A stretch of 64,000 nt of DNA from Cherax quadricarinatus. Lineage: Eukaryota; Arthropoda; Malacostraca; Decapoda; Parastacidae. Location: NCBI RefSeq assembly GCF_038502225.1, contig NC_091298.1:47864094-47928093 (forward strand), written 5' to 3'. Below the pieces are notes generated by a model. It did no database searches and was not told the DNA's origin. It saw only the letters and a list, made by a program, of their open reading frames with translations. The position numbers were made by a program, and so were the translations under genes. Shown piece by piece: positions 19,652 through 29,042 of the stretch (the first letter of the stretch is position 1; every line of letters starts with the position of its first letter).

Positions 19652-22594
19652 CCCTTTCAGGGTCCGTCCCGTAGATCTATGGCTGGTTGGTGAGTGTCCA
19701 AACCGTAGATCTACGCCAAAATTCTAGCGCCGTCAAATTTAGCGCGAAAGCGCTCATAGGCCTACATGTGAGAGAATGGGTCTGCGCCGTGGGTGTGCGC
19801 CGTAAACAAAAAATCTAGGCGCCTGCATAGCATTGTGGGAACGCCGGCTCAGTCACCTTTGTTCACCATGCCTCGTCGCAAGTCAGCTCTCACTCCCCGG
19901 AAAATTGGGACTCTCCTCTTCCTGTCTGATAGTTCTGACACTGATGGAAGTGGAAATGAAGACGAATTCTACGGCTTTGATAAGTTAGTGACCGAAAATA
20001 ATGACCAGGATATCGATAATAGTGCAGAAAACCCCGACGATCCTCGACCTTCTACCTCTGGTGTGGGCACTCGTGACTCACGGTCGGGTGTTCCTAAACG
20101 TAAGAGAAAACTAATATTTTCCCGTGGCCTGGCCTCTGACTTCAGTAATGACGATGATTCTGACGTGGATTGTGATTTTATTGCGCTCGACGATCATTCG
20201 AGTAGTGATAGTGAGGAAACATATTCACCAGTGAAGCGTCGGTATGTTCGCCGCCGCATGCGCTCGGGTAGTGTACCCTATGCTGTGCCCAGGGGACGGA
20301 GTACATCCCGGAGTACATCCCGTGGCCCTACACCCGTTTTAGGTAGTGATAGTGAGGATGATGTGGCTACACTTGGCATGGATGGGCCACAGGCATCAGT
20401 GGATGGTGTTAGTGGGGCTGGTGGTGGTAGTGGCACCGCCATGCGTGACTCACTGTGCCACGCGGGGACCCACGCTGCTGACTCGTCAGTTCAAGGACAA
20501 AGCGGAGCGTCACCCACCAGCCCGCCACAACCACCCGTACAACCAGCCTATGATGTCCAGTATCCACCAGCAAACCGTATCTGGGATTGGCAGCAAAATC
20601 CCAATTTTGTTCCCAGCCCTCACCACTTTGATGACTCTCAAAGTGGAATTCTACCTACCTGTCCCCTTGGAACCACGGCCAATGAACTGGAATTCTTTGA
20701 ATTTTTCTTTGACCAGCCATTGATGGAAATTATTGTCAGGGAAAGTAATAAGTATTTTCAGTACACCATGGCAAATACGATCTTATCACCACAGTCAAGA
20801 CTACACAGGTGGAAAGAGACGACTGTTGCAGAAATGTATTTGCTTTTTGCAACAATAATGCTTATGCCTCACGTCTATAAGCATAATATAAAAGCATACT
20901 GGTCCACAGATCGGCTAATTTGTACCCCATCCTTCAGTGAAATAATACCAGTGAACAGGTTTATCTTACTGTTACGTATGTTGCACTTCTCTGACAAAAC
21001 CAGGCCTGACAGAAGTGACAGGTTATACAAGATTAGAAATGTTTTCATGTATCTCAAACAAAAGTTCAGGATATACTTTTATCCATTCAAGAATCTTGTA
21101 ATTGACGAGTCTTTGATTTTGTTCAAAGGTAGACTGTCATTCAAGCAGTATATACCGAGCAAGAGGAACCGCTTTGGTATAAAATTGTTTGTACTCTGTG
21201 ATTGTGACAGTGGCCTGGTGTTGGATATTGTTGTATACACGGGTAGTAAAACATTGAAAGATACCAAGATGTTATTGGGTATATCAGGTGACGTAGTGAG
21301 AAACATGATGGCACCTTATCTTGGTAAGGGCCATACATTATATACCGATAACTGGTACACAAGCCCATTACTCAGTGATTTCATGCGAGTGAACAAGACA
21401 GATGTGTGTGGCACAGTGCATTCTAATCGTAAACATATGCCCAGGCTCAATGCAGGTGTTCGTGGTGATGACGTGCAGGTGTTTACTGCCAATGACATCA
21501 TGGCATTACGGTGGCATGACAAACGAGATGTCACATTGTTGACAACCATTCACCGTAATGAAATGCAAGACAGTGGCAAAGTTGATCGAGTGACTAATGA
21601 ACGTATTCAAAAACCAGTGACAGTGATTGATTATACACAAAACATGCGCTTGGTTGACAAGTGTGACATGCAGATTGGTTTTGTTGACTGTGTTCGTAAG
21701 AGTTACAAGTGGTACATGAAACTTTTCTTCCATCTCATGGACATTTCAATGCTGAATGCATATAATATGTACCAAATAAAGACTGGTAACAGACCACCGT
21801 ATGGTGAATTATGTTTGTCTGTTGTCAGACAACTCATAATGAAGTACCAGGTAACAACACCTGCAATACAACATGGTCCTCGAATTCATCACAATATACC
21901 CAAGCGTTTGAGGAGAGAAGGTGATCATTTCATAATACAGCTTCCTTCAACTCAAAAGAAATTTGCTCAGAAGAGATGCATTGTCTGTGCACAAACAAAA
22001 CGACGGCAACAAAGACGCAAAGACACTCGGTTTATGTGTGAGGAATGTAAGGTGCCTCTGTGCATGGTGCCTTGTTTCAAGGAGTTCCACAAGCTCCAGC
22101 AGTTCTAAAACCATGTCCAGTGATTGTAAATATGTAAATATATGATAGAACATTAGTATTATACAATATTTGTGCATGTTTATTGTAATAAACAACAGTG
22201 GTAAACAATAATATGATAACTTTAGTGCGGTTATTGTGTTCAATACAGTGAGTATATATATATCAATTATATACAGTATTGGTCTCTCAGGCCCCAAATG
22301 TTAGTAGGAATAGAAAAAAATTGGAAAAGAAAAGAAAAAACAACTAAAACAACAAAATAATATAATACGCGTATGTGGAATTCGTCGATGTTGCCGCCAC
22401 CACATCATTTTCTACAAACTTCTTGGCACTGTATCTCGGTAAGTACTGATCAGATTCTAATTTTTTTTGTTTTATTACCTTCACAAAAATATGCTCTTTA
22501 ATTCTGTAAGAAAAAATAATTTTTTTTTTTTTTTTTCAAAATTTCTTGGACACTGGTGCGTGACTTCAGATTTTGGCCTTGGACCCTGAAAGGG
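19652..22594 (+). mobile_element. piggyBac element PB1, structurally complete
   Basis: A 2,943-bp element flanked by TTAA at 19648-19651 and 22595-22598. Terminal inverted repeats read CCCTTTCAGGGTCC at the left and GGACCCTGAAAGGG at the right. Removing it with one TTAA restores LINE E. Just inside the left end are two copies of the palindrome CGTAGATCTA(C/T)G (19670-19682 and 19703-19715), probably transposase-binding sites. It carries one uninterrupted transposase gene. TIRs, target duplication and frame are all intact, so it may be autonomous. Confidence 0.92.
19868..22108 (+). CDS. piggyBac transposase (DDE_Tnp_1_7 type), intact
   Basis: 746-residue protein from ATG at 19868 (MPRRKSALTPRKIGTLLFLS). 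An upstream in-frame GTG at 19793 is not a plausible eukaryotic start. Residues ~30-240 are acidic, Ser-rich and low complexity, with a basic patch near 110 (PKRKRK). The catalytic domain carries the three expected Asp residues: VIDESLI (D413), YTDNWYTSP (D494) and MDISMLNAYNMY (D625). Spacings of 81 and 131 suit the family, allowing an enlarged last interval. The C-terminus is a Cys-rich zinc-binding domain (RCIVCAQTK, then FMCEECKVPLCMVPCFKEFH, residues ~700-740), which in piggyBac proteins recognises the transposon end. The enzyme cuts and pastes at TTAA with precise excision. No stop or frameshift was seen. A domesticated host gene is unlikely because TIRs and TTAA are intact. Confidence 0.93.
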   Translation: MPRRKSALTPRKIGTLLFLSDSSDTDGSGNEDEFYGFDKLVTENNDQDIDNSAENPDDPRPSTSGVGTRDSRSGVPKRKRKLIFSRGLASDFSNDDDSDVDCDFIALDDHSSSDSEETYSPVKRRYVRRRMRSGSVPYAVPRGRSTSRSTSRGPTPVLGSDSEDDVATLGMDGPQASVDGVSGAGGGSGTAMRDSLCHAGTHAADSSVQGQSGASPTSPPQPPVQPAYDVQYPPANRIWDWQQNPNFVPSPHHFDDSQSGILPTCPLGTTANELEFFEFFFDQPLMEIIVRESNKYFQYTMANTILSPQSRLHRWKETTVAEMYLLFATIMLMPHVYKHNIKAYWSTDRLICTPSFSEIIPVNRFILLLRMLHFSDKTRPDRSDRLYKIRNVFMYLKQKFRIYFYPFKNLVIDESLILFKGRLSFKQYIPSKRNRFGIKLFVLCDCDSGLVLDIVVYTGSKTLKDTKMLLGISGDVVRNMMAPYLGKGHTLYTDNWYTSPLLSDFMRVNKTDVCGTVHSNRKHMPRLNAGVRGDDVQVFTANDIMALRWHDKRDVTLLTTIHRNEMQDSGKVDRVTNERIQKPVTVIDYTQNMRLVDKCDMQIGFVDCVRKSYKWYMKLFFHLMDISMLNAYNMYQIKTGNRPPYGELCLSVVRQLIMKYQVTTPAIQHGPRIHHNIPKRLRREGDHFIIQLPSTQKKFAQKRCIVCAQTKRRQQRRKDTRFMCEECKVPLCMVPCFKEFHKLQQF

Positions 22595-22598
22595 TTAA

Positions 22599-22852
22599 GC
22601 ATTGAGATCCCCAACCACAAGTACTCTCTCACTTGGTTCAAAACTCCCCATGCACTCAACCAACATTTCCCAAAATCTCTCTCTCCTTTACACTTCTCTC
22701 ATCTCCAGGTGCATAAACACTTACTATAACACACTTTTCAAATCCAACCCTTATTTTACTCCACATAATCCTTGCATATATACATTTATATTCCCTCTTT
22801 TCCTGCCATAACTTATCCTCCAACATTATTGCTACTCCTTCTTTAGCTCTAA
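22599..22852 (-). mobile_element. LINE E, segment 4 (5' remnant)
   Basis: Endonuclease-coding LINE sequence resuming immediately after the right TTAA of PB1. It corresponds to 14340-14590 of LINE D and ends near 22852, so LINE E is 5'-truncated within the endonuclease. Confidence 0.7.
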
Positions 22853-23474
22853 CAAAGCTTCACCAAGCATTATAATTTATATATCTAGGGCTCACTGCTT
22901 AAGGTCACTGCAGGTCTAGTTGTGCTACTGATCACTGCCTAGATTATGCATTTGCTCACATACCAGAGTCTGCACTGCATTACTTTTATGAGCACAATTT
23001 GGAAGAATGTGCAGAAGCTAACAGGCAAGTACTCCAGTCTTTGATATTACTGACAAGAAAATGCCTGGCTGTTTTGGAGTGGCAATAGCTGTGGTATATC
23101 TAATTGGTTATATTTCCCAATGGCAACATTTATTGCTTGGTTTCCTCCTGCCTATACTCGTGCAAGAATCTTTGTTTCTAGATTCTTAATTCTTGCAGTG
23201 ATGACCCCTATAATGTAACTTTTACACTCCCTGAACTTACATTATCATAATCAAAATGTTAACCTACAGCGACTGGGCCATATAATATACATATTCCTGT
23301 ATTACAATATTTTAACTCGTCAGTACTTGCTTTCAAGTTGCACCTCTTCAATCAGCTCATGTCTTGAGGGTATTGTACTCCTTCATTTGTTAACTCTAGT
23401 AGTCCTTCCTTTTCAGAAGCCTAGTGCATCAGGGTGACACCGATTCCTATCTTTTCAACTACATTTTCCAATTA
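22853..23474. other. Unassigned region
   Basis: No gene or repeat end recognised between the end of LINE E and the Tigger beginning at 23475. Confidence 0.4.
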
Positions 23475-24466
23475 CGGTGGAACCCCAGATTTTGTACGCA
23501 CCGGATATCAGACGTTTCAGATTTAGAAAGCTTTTTGTGGCAAAATTTTGCTCTGGATTTCATACCTTGTCCATGGAATTGTACGTATCAGACGCGTCCG
23601 CCCGCCCGGGAATGCCGTCAGTCTGGCTTTATCACTGGTTGAGTGGGCATTCTTCCAAAACATTTCACAATTTTTGTGCTTTTTTATTGATTGCGACTGA
23701 AAAATAAGCCACCATGGGCCCAAAGAAAGTTCCTAGTGAGTGGCCAGGATGTGGAAGAGTTGGTGGAGGACCACAGAGAAGAGCTAACCACTGAAGAGCT
23801 GCAATACCTTCAACTGGAGCAGCAACAGACTGCAGCTGAGGAAATTACTTCAGAGGAGGAGGAAGAGAGAGGGGAGAAGGTGCCTTCTTCAGTGATTAAG
23901 GACAGTTGTGCAAAGTGGAATGAGGTGCAAACTTTTGTTGAAAAATATTATCCTGACCAAGCTGATGGAAGCCATATCTGCAATATGTTCACTGACAATA
24001 CCTTGTCCCATTTTAGGCAAATCTTAAAAAGATGCCAGAAACAGACCTCTCTGGACAGATTTTTAGTGCGACAGGGGTCCAGTGCCAGTAAAAGACAAAG
24101 AAGGGAAGTAACCCCAGAGAGGCTTTGATACCTGAAGTCCTTATGGAGGGGGGGGGATTACCCTTCCAAACAATAATCTCAGTTCTCTCTCCTTCTTCAA
24201 TACACCAACAAGAGTCTTCAATAAAGGTATGTAATGTTCATTTATCATTAAAAGTAGTGCTTTATATTTGTTTCTCATTATTTTCTGTATGTAAATCTAT
24301 AGTTATTCTTTAAAATATGAATTTGTTGTGAATATTTTTGGGTGTCTGGAACGGATAAATTGGATTTAAATTGTTTCTTATGGGAAATATTACTTCGGTT
24401 TTCGAACGTTTCGGATTTAGAATGACCTTCTGGAATGAATTAAGTATGAAATCCGATTTTCCACTG
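23475..24466 (+). mobile_element. Internally deleted Tigger element
   Basis: Begins CGGTGGAACCCC after TA (23473-23474) and ends GATTTTCCACTG before TA (24467-24468). It keeps the 5' leader, the first codons (MGPKKV at 23714) and the last third of the transposase. The DNA-binding and catalytic DDD regions are deleted. The AATAAA plus GGTATGT motif is at 24220-24232. Its right TA also serves as the left TA of the foldback element that follows. Confidence 0.8.
23736..24128 (+). pseudogene. Tigger transposase C-terminal remnant
   Basis: The open frame encodes the acidic C-terminal region: SGQDVEELVEDHREELTTEE, a Gln-rich stretch (LEQQQTAAEE), an EEEEERGEK run, then NMFTDNTLSHFRQILKR and LDRFLVRQGSS. 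It ends near KRQRREVTPERL. The equivalent region of the larger copy at 63500-63866 is closely similar. The initiating MGPKK at 23714 is in a different frame because the internal deletion is not a multiple of three. Confidence 0.75.
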
Positions 24467-24710
24467 TACAGGTCCCCCTCAACATTCGCGAGGGTTAGGG
24501 GATCAAGAGCCTCGTGAATGTTGAAAAACCGTGAATGTTTGGTGCCCCAATATATTGTAGGGAAATATATCACAATACTGCTTCCTTAACTTGTTGAACC
24601 ATGAATAATCATAAAATACATGAAAACGTTGTAAATTGTACTAAATATATACATGTTATGCTTTAATAACGTATGTTATTTAATAACATGTATGTTAATA
24701 ACATGTATGT

Positions 24711-24866
24711 TAGTCGACTGGTGTGGGTCGCATCCTGGGGGACAAGATTAAGGACCCCAATGGAAATAAGTTAAACAGTCCTCGATGACGCACTGACTTT
24801 CTTGGGTTATCCTGGGTGGCTAATCCTCCGGGGTTAAAAATCCGAACGAAATCTTATCTTATCTTG
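24711..24866 (+). mobile_element. tRNA-derived SINE (family S1), 3' portion
   Basis: Matches, in the opposite orientation, the 3' two-thirds of the SINE at 61085-61362, starting GTTAGTCGACTGGTGTGGG and ending in a short ATCTTATCTT repeat. The tRNA-like head is missing. Confidence 0.7.
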
Positions 24867-25117
24867 ACTCCACCACTGCCTCCACCACTGCGAGTCCCTA
24901 CTACCCTCCCTCCGACCCCCCACAACTGGCAGCCAGCCCTCCCACCACTGTGTGGTGAGTGTTTTGTTTGTTCATTATTTGCTATTAAACTACAGTATAA
25001 ATAATGTAAACCCATCCATGACTGCATATTGGAATGGCTATTCGGACAGGTATTAGACGGTGACATCATGTGTTTACTCTTGAACACTGCAAAGAATCAA
25101 ACATTTCTGCTATTGCT

Positions 25118-25127
25118 AATAATAACA

Positions 25128-25203
<76 letters not shown>
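25118..25203 (+). repeat. (AAT)n microsatellite in left foldback arm
   Basis: About 28 AAT units with one interruption. Its mirror (ATT)n lies at 26778-26847 in the right arm, so the microsatellite expanded in both arms or predates arm duplication. Confidence 0.9.
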
Positions 25204-25206
<3 letters not shown>

Positions 25207-25503
25207 CGATATAATTGAAGAAGGAAATTGTACAAAAATACGAGGAAGTGGTTGACACATCGTCAGTGTGACTTTGTTTATGCTGGAGGGAACATTAGTC
25301 TCCCTGCTCTTCCAAACATTTCACAATAACTCAGCGGTTGAGGCAGTGGTATTTAATAACATATATGTTATAAATAATAATAGTACATGTTATTATTAAT
25401 AACATGTATTATTATTAACATGTATGTATTTAATAACATGTTATAAATAATAATAGTACATATTATTAATAACATGTATTATTATTAACATGAATGTTAT
25501 TAA

Positions 25504-26578
25504 CCCTTTCAGGGTCCGTCCCGTAGATCTACGGCTTTACGTTCAGGGTCCAAACCGTAGATCTACGCCATGAGCTCAGCTCACTCTGATAAACTGTGAG
25601 TGGTACATTTGGGCCTAGATATGAGAGAATACATCTATGTGGTATGTGTGCACCACATAAAACAGATCCTGCAGCACACTGTGTATAATGAGAGAAAAAA
25701 AATGAAATCATGATTTTTCGATTAAAACAGCAACTTTGCAGTGTTTTTTCGTATGTTTTTTATAGTTGTATTTGCGATTTCTTGGTCTCATTTGATAGAA
25801 TGGAAGACATATTACAGAAATAGAGATGATTTTGATTGGTTTTAGCATTGGAAATGGCTTGAAACTGAGCTCAAAGTAGCGGAAATGTTAAATTTTTGCC
25901 GATATTCAAGAGTAAACAAACGACCTCACAAGTCTAATACACGTCAGCTGGTGGGTCTAATATACATTCACAAATATGGTGATGATATTTATACAATTAT
26001 TACAGTATTGCATAACAGTAAATCTTCTATTTTTTGGTGTGAATAAAAATTCATTATGTGAATAAAAAATAAAAATGGAATTTATTTGTAAAGCCTCAAA
26101 ACATAACTAATGAACAGAGGATATGTTAGTTTAGTGCCAGGAATGCCTACATTGTTCATTCTGGACCCTATTTTGAAATTGGAATATTTTGAACTTTGTG
26201 TTAAATTGGCCAAATTAACAATTTCCGATCACTTTATTTTGTAGTTGAAACAGTTGACTTGGCGATTTCTTGTGCTCAATCGATAGAATAGAAGTAATAC
26301 TAGTGAAATAGCTAAGAATTTGGTTGATTGGAATAATGTAATTGGCCTAAAATGGGAGTCAAAGTCGGCAAAATCGCCGATCCGTAAATATCGCTGACAC
26401 ATCAAAATTCGCGAGAGCATAATTTCGTCAATTTTCCACCAAATTTCGTACTTTTTGTTTTATTACCTTCACAAAAAGATTCTCTACGATTTCATAAGAA
26501 AAAATAACAAATTTTTTTTTTTAAAATTCTTGGACACTGGTGCGTGACTCCAGATTTGGGCCTTGCACCCTGAAAGGG
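25504..26578. mobile_element. piggyBac MITE, copy 1 (1,075 bp, complete)
   Basis: Flanked by TTAA at 25500-25503 and 26579-26582. The ends match PB1 (CCCTTTCAGGGTCCGTCCCG at the left, ACCCTGAAAGGG at the right), including the paired CGTAGATCTACG palindromes and the ~60 bases before the right end (TTGGACACTGGTGCGTGACT). The interior is unrelated to transposase and non-coding. It is presumably moved in trans by a PB1-type enzyme. Confidence 0.88.
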
Positions 26579-26775
26579 TTAAATACCATTGCCTCAATCA
26601 CTGCCTCTACCACTCCAGTCACACTCAATCTACAAGCACCAAACACAATGAATTATTGTGAAATGTTTGGAAGAGCACGGAGACTAATGTTCCCTCCAGC
26701 ATAAACAAAGTCACACTGACGATGTGTCAACCACTCCCTCGTATTTTTGTACAATTTCCTTCTTCAATTATATCA

Positions 26776-26777
<2 letters not shown>

Positions 26778-26836
<59 letters not shown>

Positions 26837-26847
26837 TATTACTATTG
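26778..26847 (+). repeat. (ATT)n microsatellite in right foldback arm
   Basis: Inverted counterpart of the AAT tract at 25118-25203. Confidence 0.9.
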
Positions 26848-27334
26848 TTATTATTAGCTGTAGCAGAAATGTTTAATTATTTGCAGTGTTCAAGAGTAAA
26901 CACATGATGTCACCGTCTAATACCTGTCCGAATAGCCATTCCAATATGCAGTCATGGATGGGTTTACATTATTTATACTGTAGTTTAATAGCAAATAATG
27001 AACAAACAAAACACTCACCACACTGAGTGGTGGGAGGGCTGGCTGCCAGTTGTGGGGGTCGGAGGGAGGGTAGTAGGGACTCGCATTGGTGGTGGGAAAC
27101 TTAAATATGATTTGGCGGCTGGGAATTTGGTGGCTGGGAATTTGGCGGTTGGGAATTCGCGAATGTGTGAAGCCCGTGAAAGTTGAAAACGTGAATGTTG
27201 AGGGAGACCTGTACTACGATATATTGGTAATGACATTTGTGTTGTCGAGTCATAGAATTATCCATCACCCCATCAGTTTGGCTATAGGTGAGGTTGTCTT
27301 GCCATGGCCCTTATACTCTCTCCTCCCCCCCCCT

Positions 27335-27366
<32 letters not shown>
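27335..27366 (+). repeat. (AC)n microsatellite
   Basis: About 16 AC units. It immediately precedes a CR1/L2-like LINE end whose own 3' end runs into a second AC tract at 27545-27566. Confidence 0.9.
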
Positions 27367-27369
<3 letters not shown>

Positions 27370-27546
27370 TTGTCAGGAAGTGGAATAGCCTGGATAGTGA
27401 TGTAGTGGAGGCAGGATCCATACATAGCTTTAAGAAGAGATATGATAAAGCTCACGGAGCGGGAAGAGTGGCTGAGTAGCGGCCAGTTCAAGAGGCAGGG
27501 CCAGGAGCTGTGACTCGACCCCCGGTACCACAACTAGGTGAGTACA
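27367..27546 (+). mobile_element. CR1/L2-like LINE 3'-end fragment
   Basis: The plus strand encodes VVRKWNSLDSDVVEAG then SIHSFKKRYDKAH, the typical C-terminal block of CR1/L2-like reverse transcriptases (consensus WNxLP..VV.A.S...FK..LD). A short 3' UTR follows, ending CACAACTAGGTGAGTACAC, then AC and CT microsatellites. It is flanked on both sides by AC repeats. Confidence 0.6.
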
Positions 27547-27568
27547 CACACACACACACACACACATA

Positions 27569-27571
<3 letters not shown>

Positions 27572-27649
<78 letters not shown>
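27572..27649 (+). repeat. (TC)n microsatellite
   Basis: Nearly pure run of about 39 TC units downstream of an AC tract. Confidence 0.95.
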
Positions 27650-27652
<3 letters not shown>

Positions 27653-27719
27653 CATTCTCACTCTTACACACACACTCTGCATTTAATGTATTTTATCCCA
27701 AGCTCATTGTTTTGTCTTC

Positions 27720-27759
27720 AGAGGTGAAGAGGAAGTAAGGGGGTAAAAAAAAAAGTTGG
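27720..27759 (+). mobile_element. LINE F, segment 1
   Basis: Forty bases (AGAGGTGAAGAGGAAGTAAG, then GGGGTAAAAAA... GTTGG) match LINE A at 944-982 (GATGTAAAGAGAGTAGTAAG, then GGAGAAAAAGTTAGCA). LINE A continues TATGAGAAGTTTTT, which is found in LINE F at 33092. The break is explained by the insertion at 27762-33091. Confidence 0.6.
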
Positions 27760-27898
27760 TACAGTAGGGCTTCACTTATTCGGCTGGTTAGGTTCCAGGC
27801 TACTGCAGGAAAGCAGACTTTGCCGGAAAGCAGAACTCCATTTTTTCCATTTATAAATGCATATAAATGCCAGATAACAAGTTTAACATATATTAACC

Positions 27899-28111
27899 CC
27901 TTGAGGGTCTGTGCTGTAGATCTACAGCTTTACGTTGAGGGTCCCAACCGTAGATCTACGTCATGAGCTCAGCTCACTCTGGTAAGCTGTGAGCGGTAAA
28001 TTTTGGCCTTGATATGAGAGAACACATCTATGTGGTATGTGTGCACCACATAAAACAAATCCTGCAGCACATAGTGCATAATGAGAGGAAAAAACTGAGA
28101 CCGTAATTTTT
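27899..28111. mobile_element. piggyBac MITE copy 2, left part
   Basis: Starts after TTAA at 27895-27898 with CCCCTTGAGGGTCTGTGCTG, a diverged version of the PB1 left end, and keeps the paired GTAGATCTAC palindromes. It is interrupted at TTAA (28112-28115) by copy 3 and resumes at 31963. Confidence 0.75.
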
Positions 28112-28115
28112 TATT

Positions 28116-28822
28116 AACCCTTTCAGGGTCCGTCCCGTAGATCTACGGCTTTATGTTCAGGGTCCAAACCATAGATCTACGCCATGAGCTCAGCTCACTC
28201 TGATAAACTGTGAGTGGTACATTTGGGCCTAGATATGAGAGAATACATCTATGTGGTATGTGTGCACCACATAAAACAGATCCTGCAGCACACTGTGTAT
28301 AATGAGAGAAAAAAAATTAAATCATGATTTTTCGATTAAAACAGCAACTTTGCAGTGTATTTTCGTATGTTTTTTATAGTTGTATTTGCGATTTCTTGGT
28401 CTCATTTGATAGAATGGAAGACATATTACAGAAATAGAGATGATTTTGATTGGTTTTAGCACTGGAAATGGCTTGAAACTGAGCTCAAAGTAGCAGAAAT
28501 GTTAAATTTTTGCCGATATTCAAGAGTAAACAAACGACCTCACACGTCTAATACACGTCAGCTGGTGGGTCTAATATACATTCACAAATATGGTGATGAT
28601 ATTTATACAATTATTACAGTATTGCATAACAGTAAATCTTCTATTTTTTGGTGTGAATAAAAATTCATTATGTGAATAAAAAATCAAAATGGAATTTATT
28701 TGTAAAGCCTCAAAACATAACTAATGAACAGAGGAAATGTTAGTTTAGTGCCAGGAATGCCTACATTGTTCATTCTGGACCCTATTTTGAAATTGGAATA
28801 TTTTGAACTTTGTGTTAAATTG
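28116..28822. mobile_element. piggyBac MITE copy 3, left part only
   Basis: Closely similar to copy 1 (25504-26215), starting CCCTTTCAGGGTCCGTCCCG. It runs to TGTGTTAAATTG, where the dead piggyBac PB2 begins at TTAA. The right third of the MITE (equivalent to 26216-26578) is not found on the other side of PB2; copy 2 resumes there instead. Confidence 0.75.
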
Positions 28823-29042
28823 TTAACCCTTTGACTGTTTCCAACGTATAAATACGTCTTATGAGCCAATGTTTCTGACGTATTTATACGCACAAATTCT
28901 AGCGGCTTCAAATCAAGCGCCAAAGGCCTGGTAGGTCTACACGAGAGAGAATGGGTCTCAGTGGTCGGTGTGCACCCTGTGAAAAAAATCTGGGACCCAG
29001 CAGTGCATTGTGGGAATGCCATGTTGTTAGTCCATTTTCACC

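Larger units (their letters stand above)
24469..27211. mobile_element. Large foldback element with ~650-bp inverted arms
   Basis: Termini read CAGGTCCCCCTCAACATTC at 24469 and, on the opposite strand from 27211, CAGGTCTCCCTCAACATTC, flanked by TA (24467-24468 and 27212-27213). The sequence at about 24870-25370 reappears inverted at about 26585-27110, including a coding-like AGGAAATTGTACAAAAATAC block and an AAT/ATT microsatellite in both arms. The left arm also carries a SINE insertion (24711-24866). A piggyBac MITE (25504-26578) sits between the arms. No transposase is present. Confidence 0.75.

Noticed and set aside
19793..19867. Upstream extension of the piggyBac transposase
   Set aside because: It would need a GTG start; the ATG at 19868 has CACC before it, like the ATG of PB2 at 29043.
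24854..25087. Minus-strand frame with GGRVVGTRSGG motif
   Set aside because: Lies inside the left foldback arm and has an inverted partner in the right arm; there is no domain and no splice context.
25066..25260. Poly-Leu or poly-Asn short proteins
   Set aside because: Translations of the AAT microsatellite.
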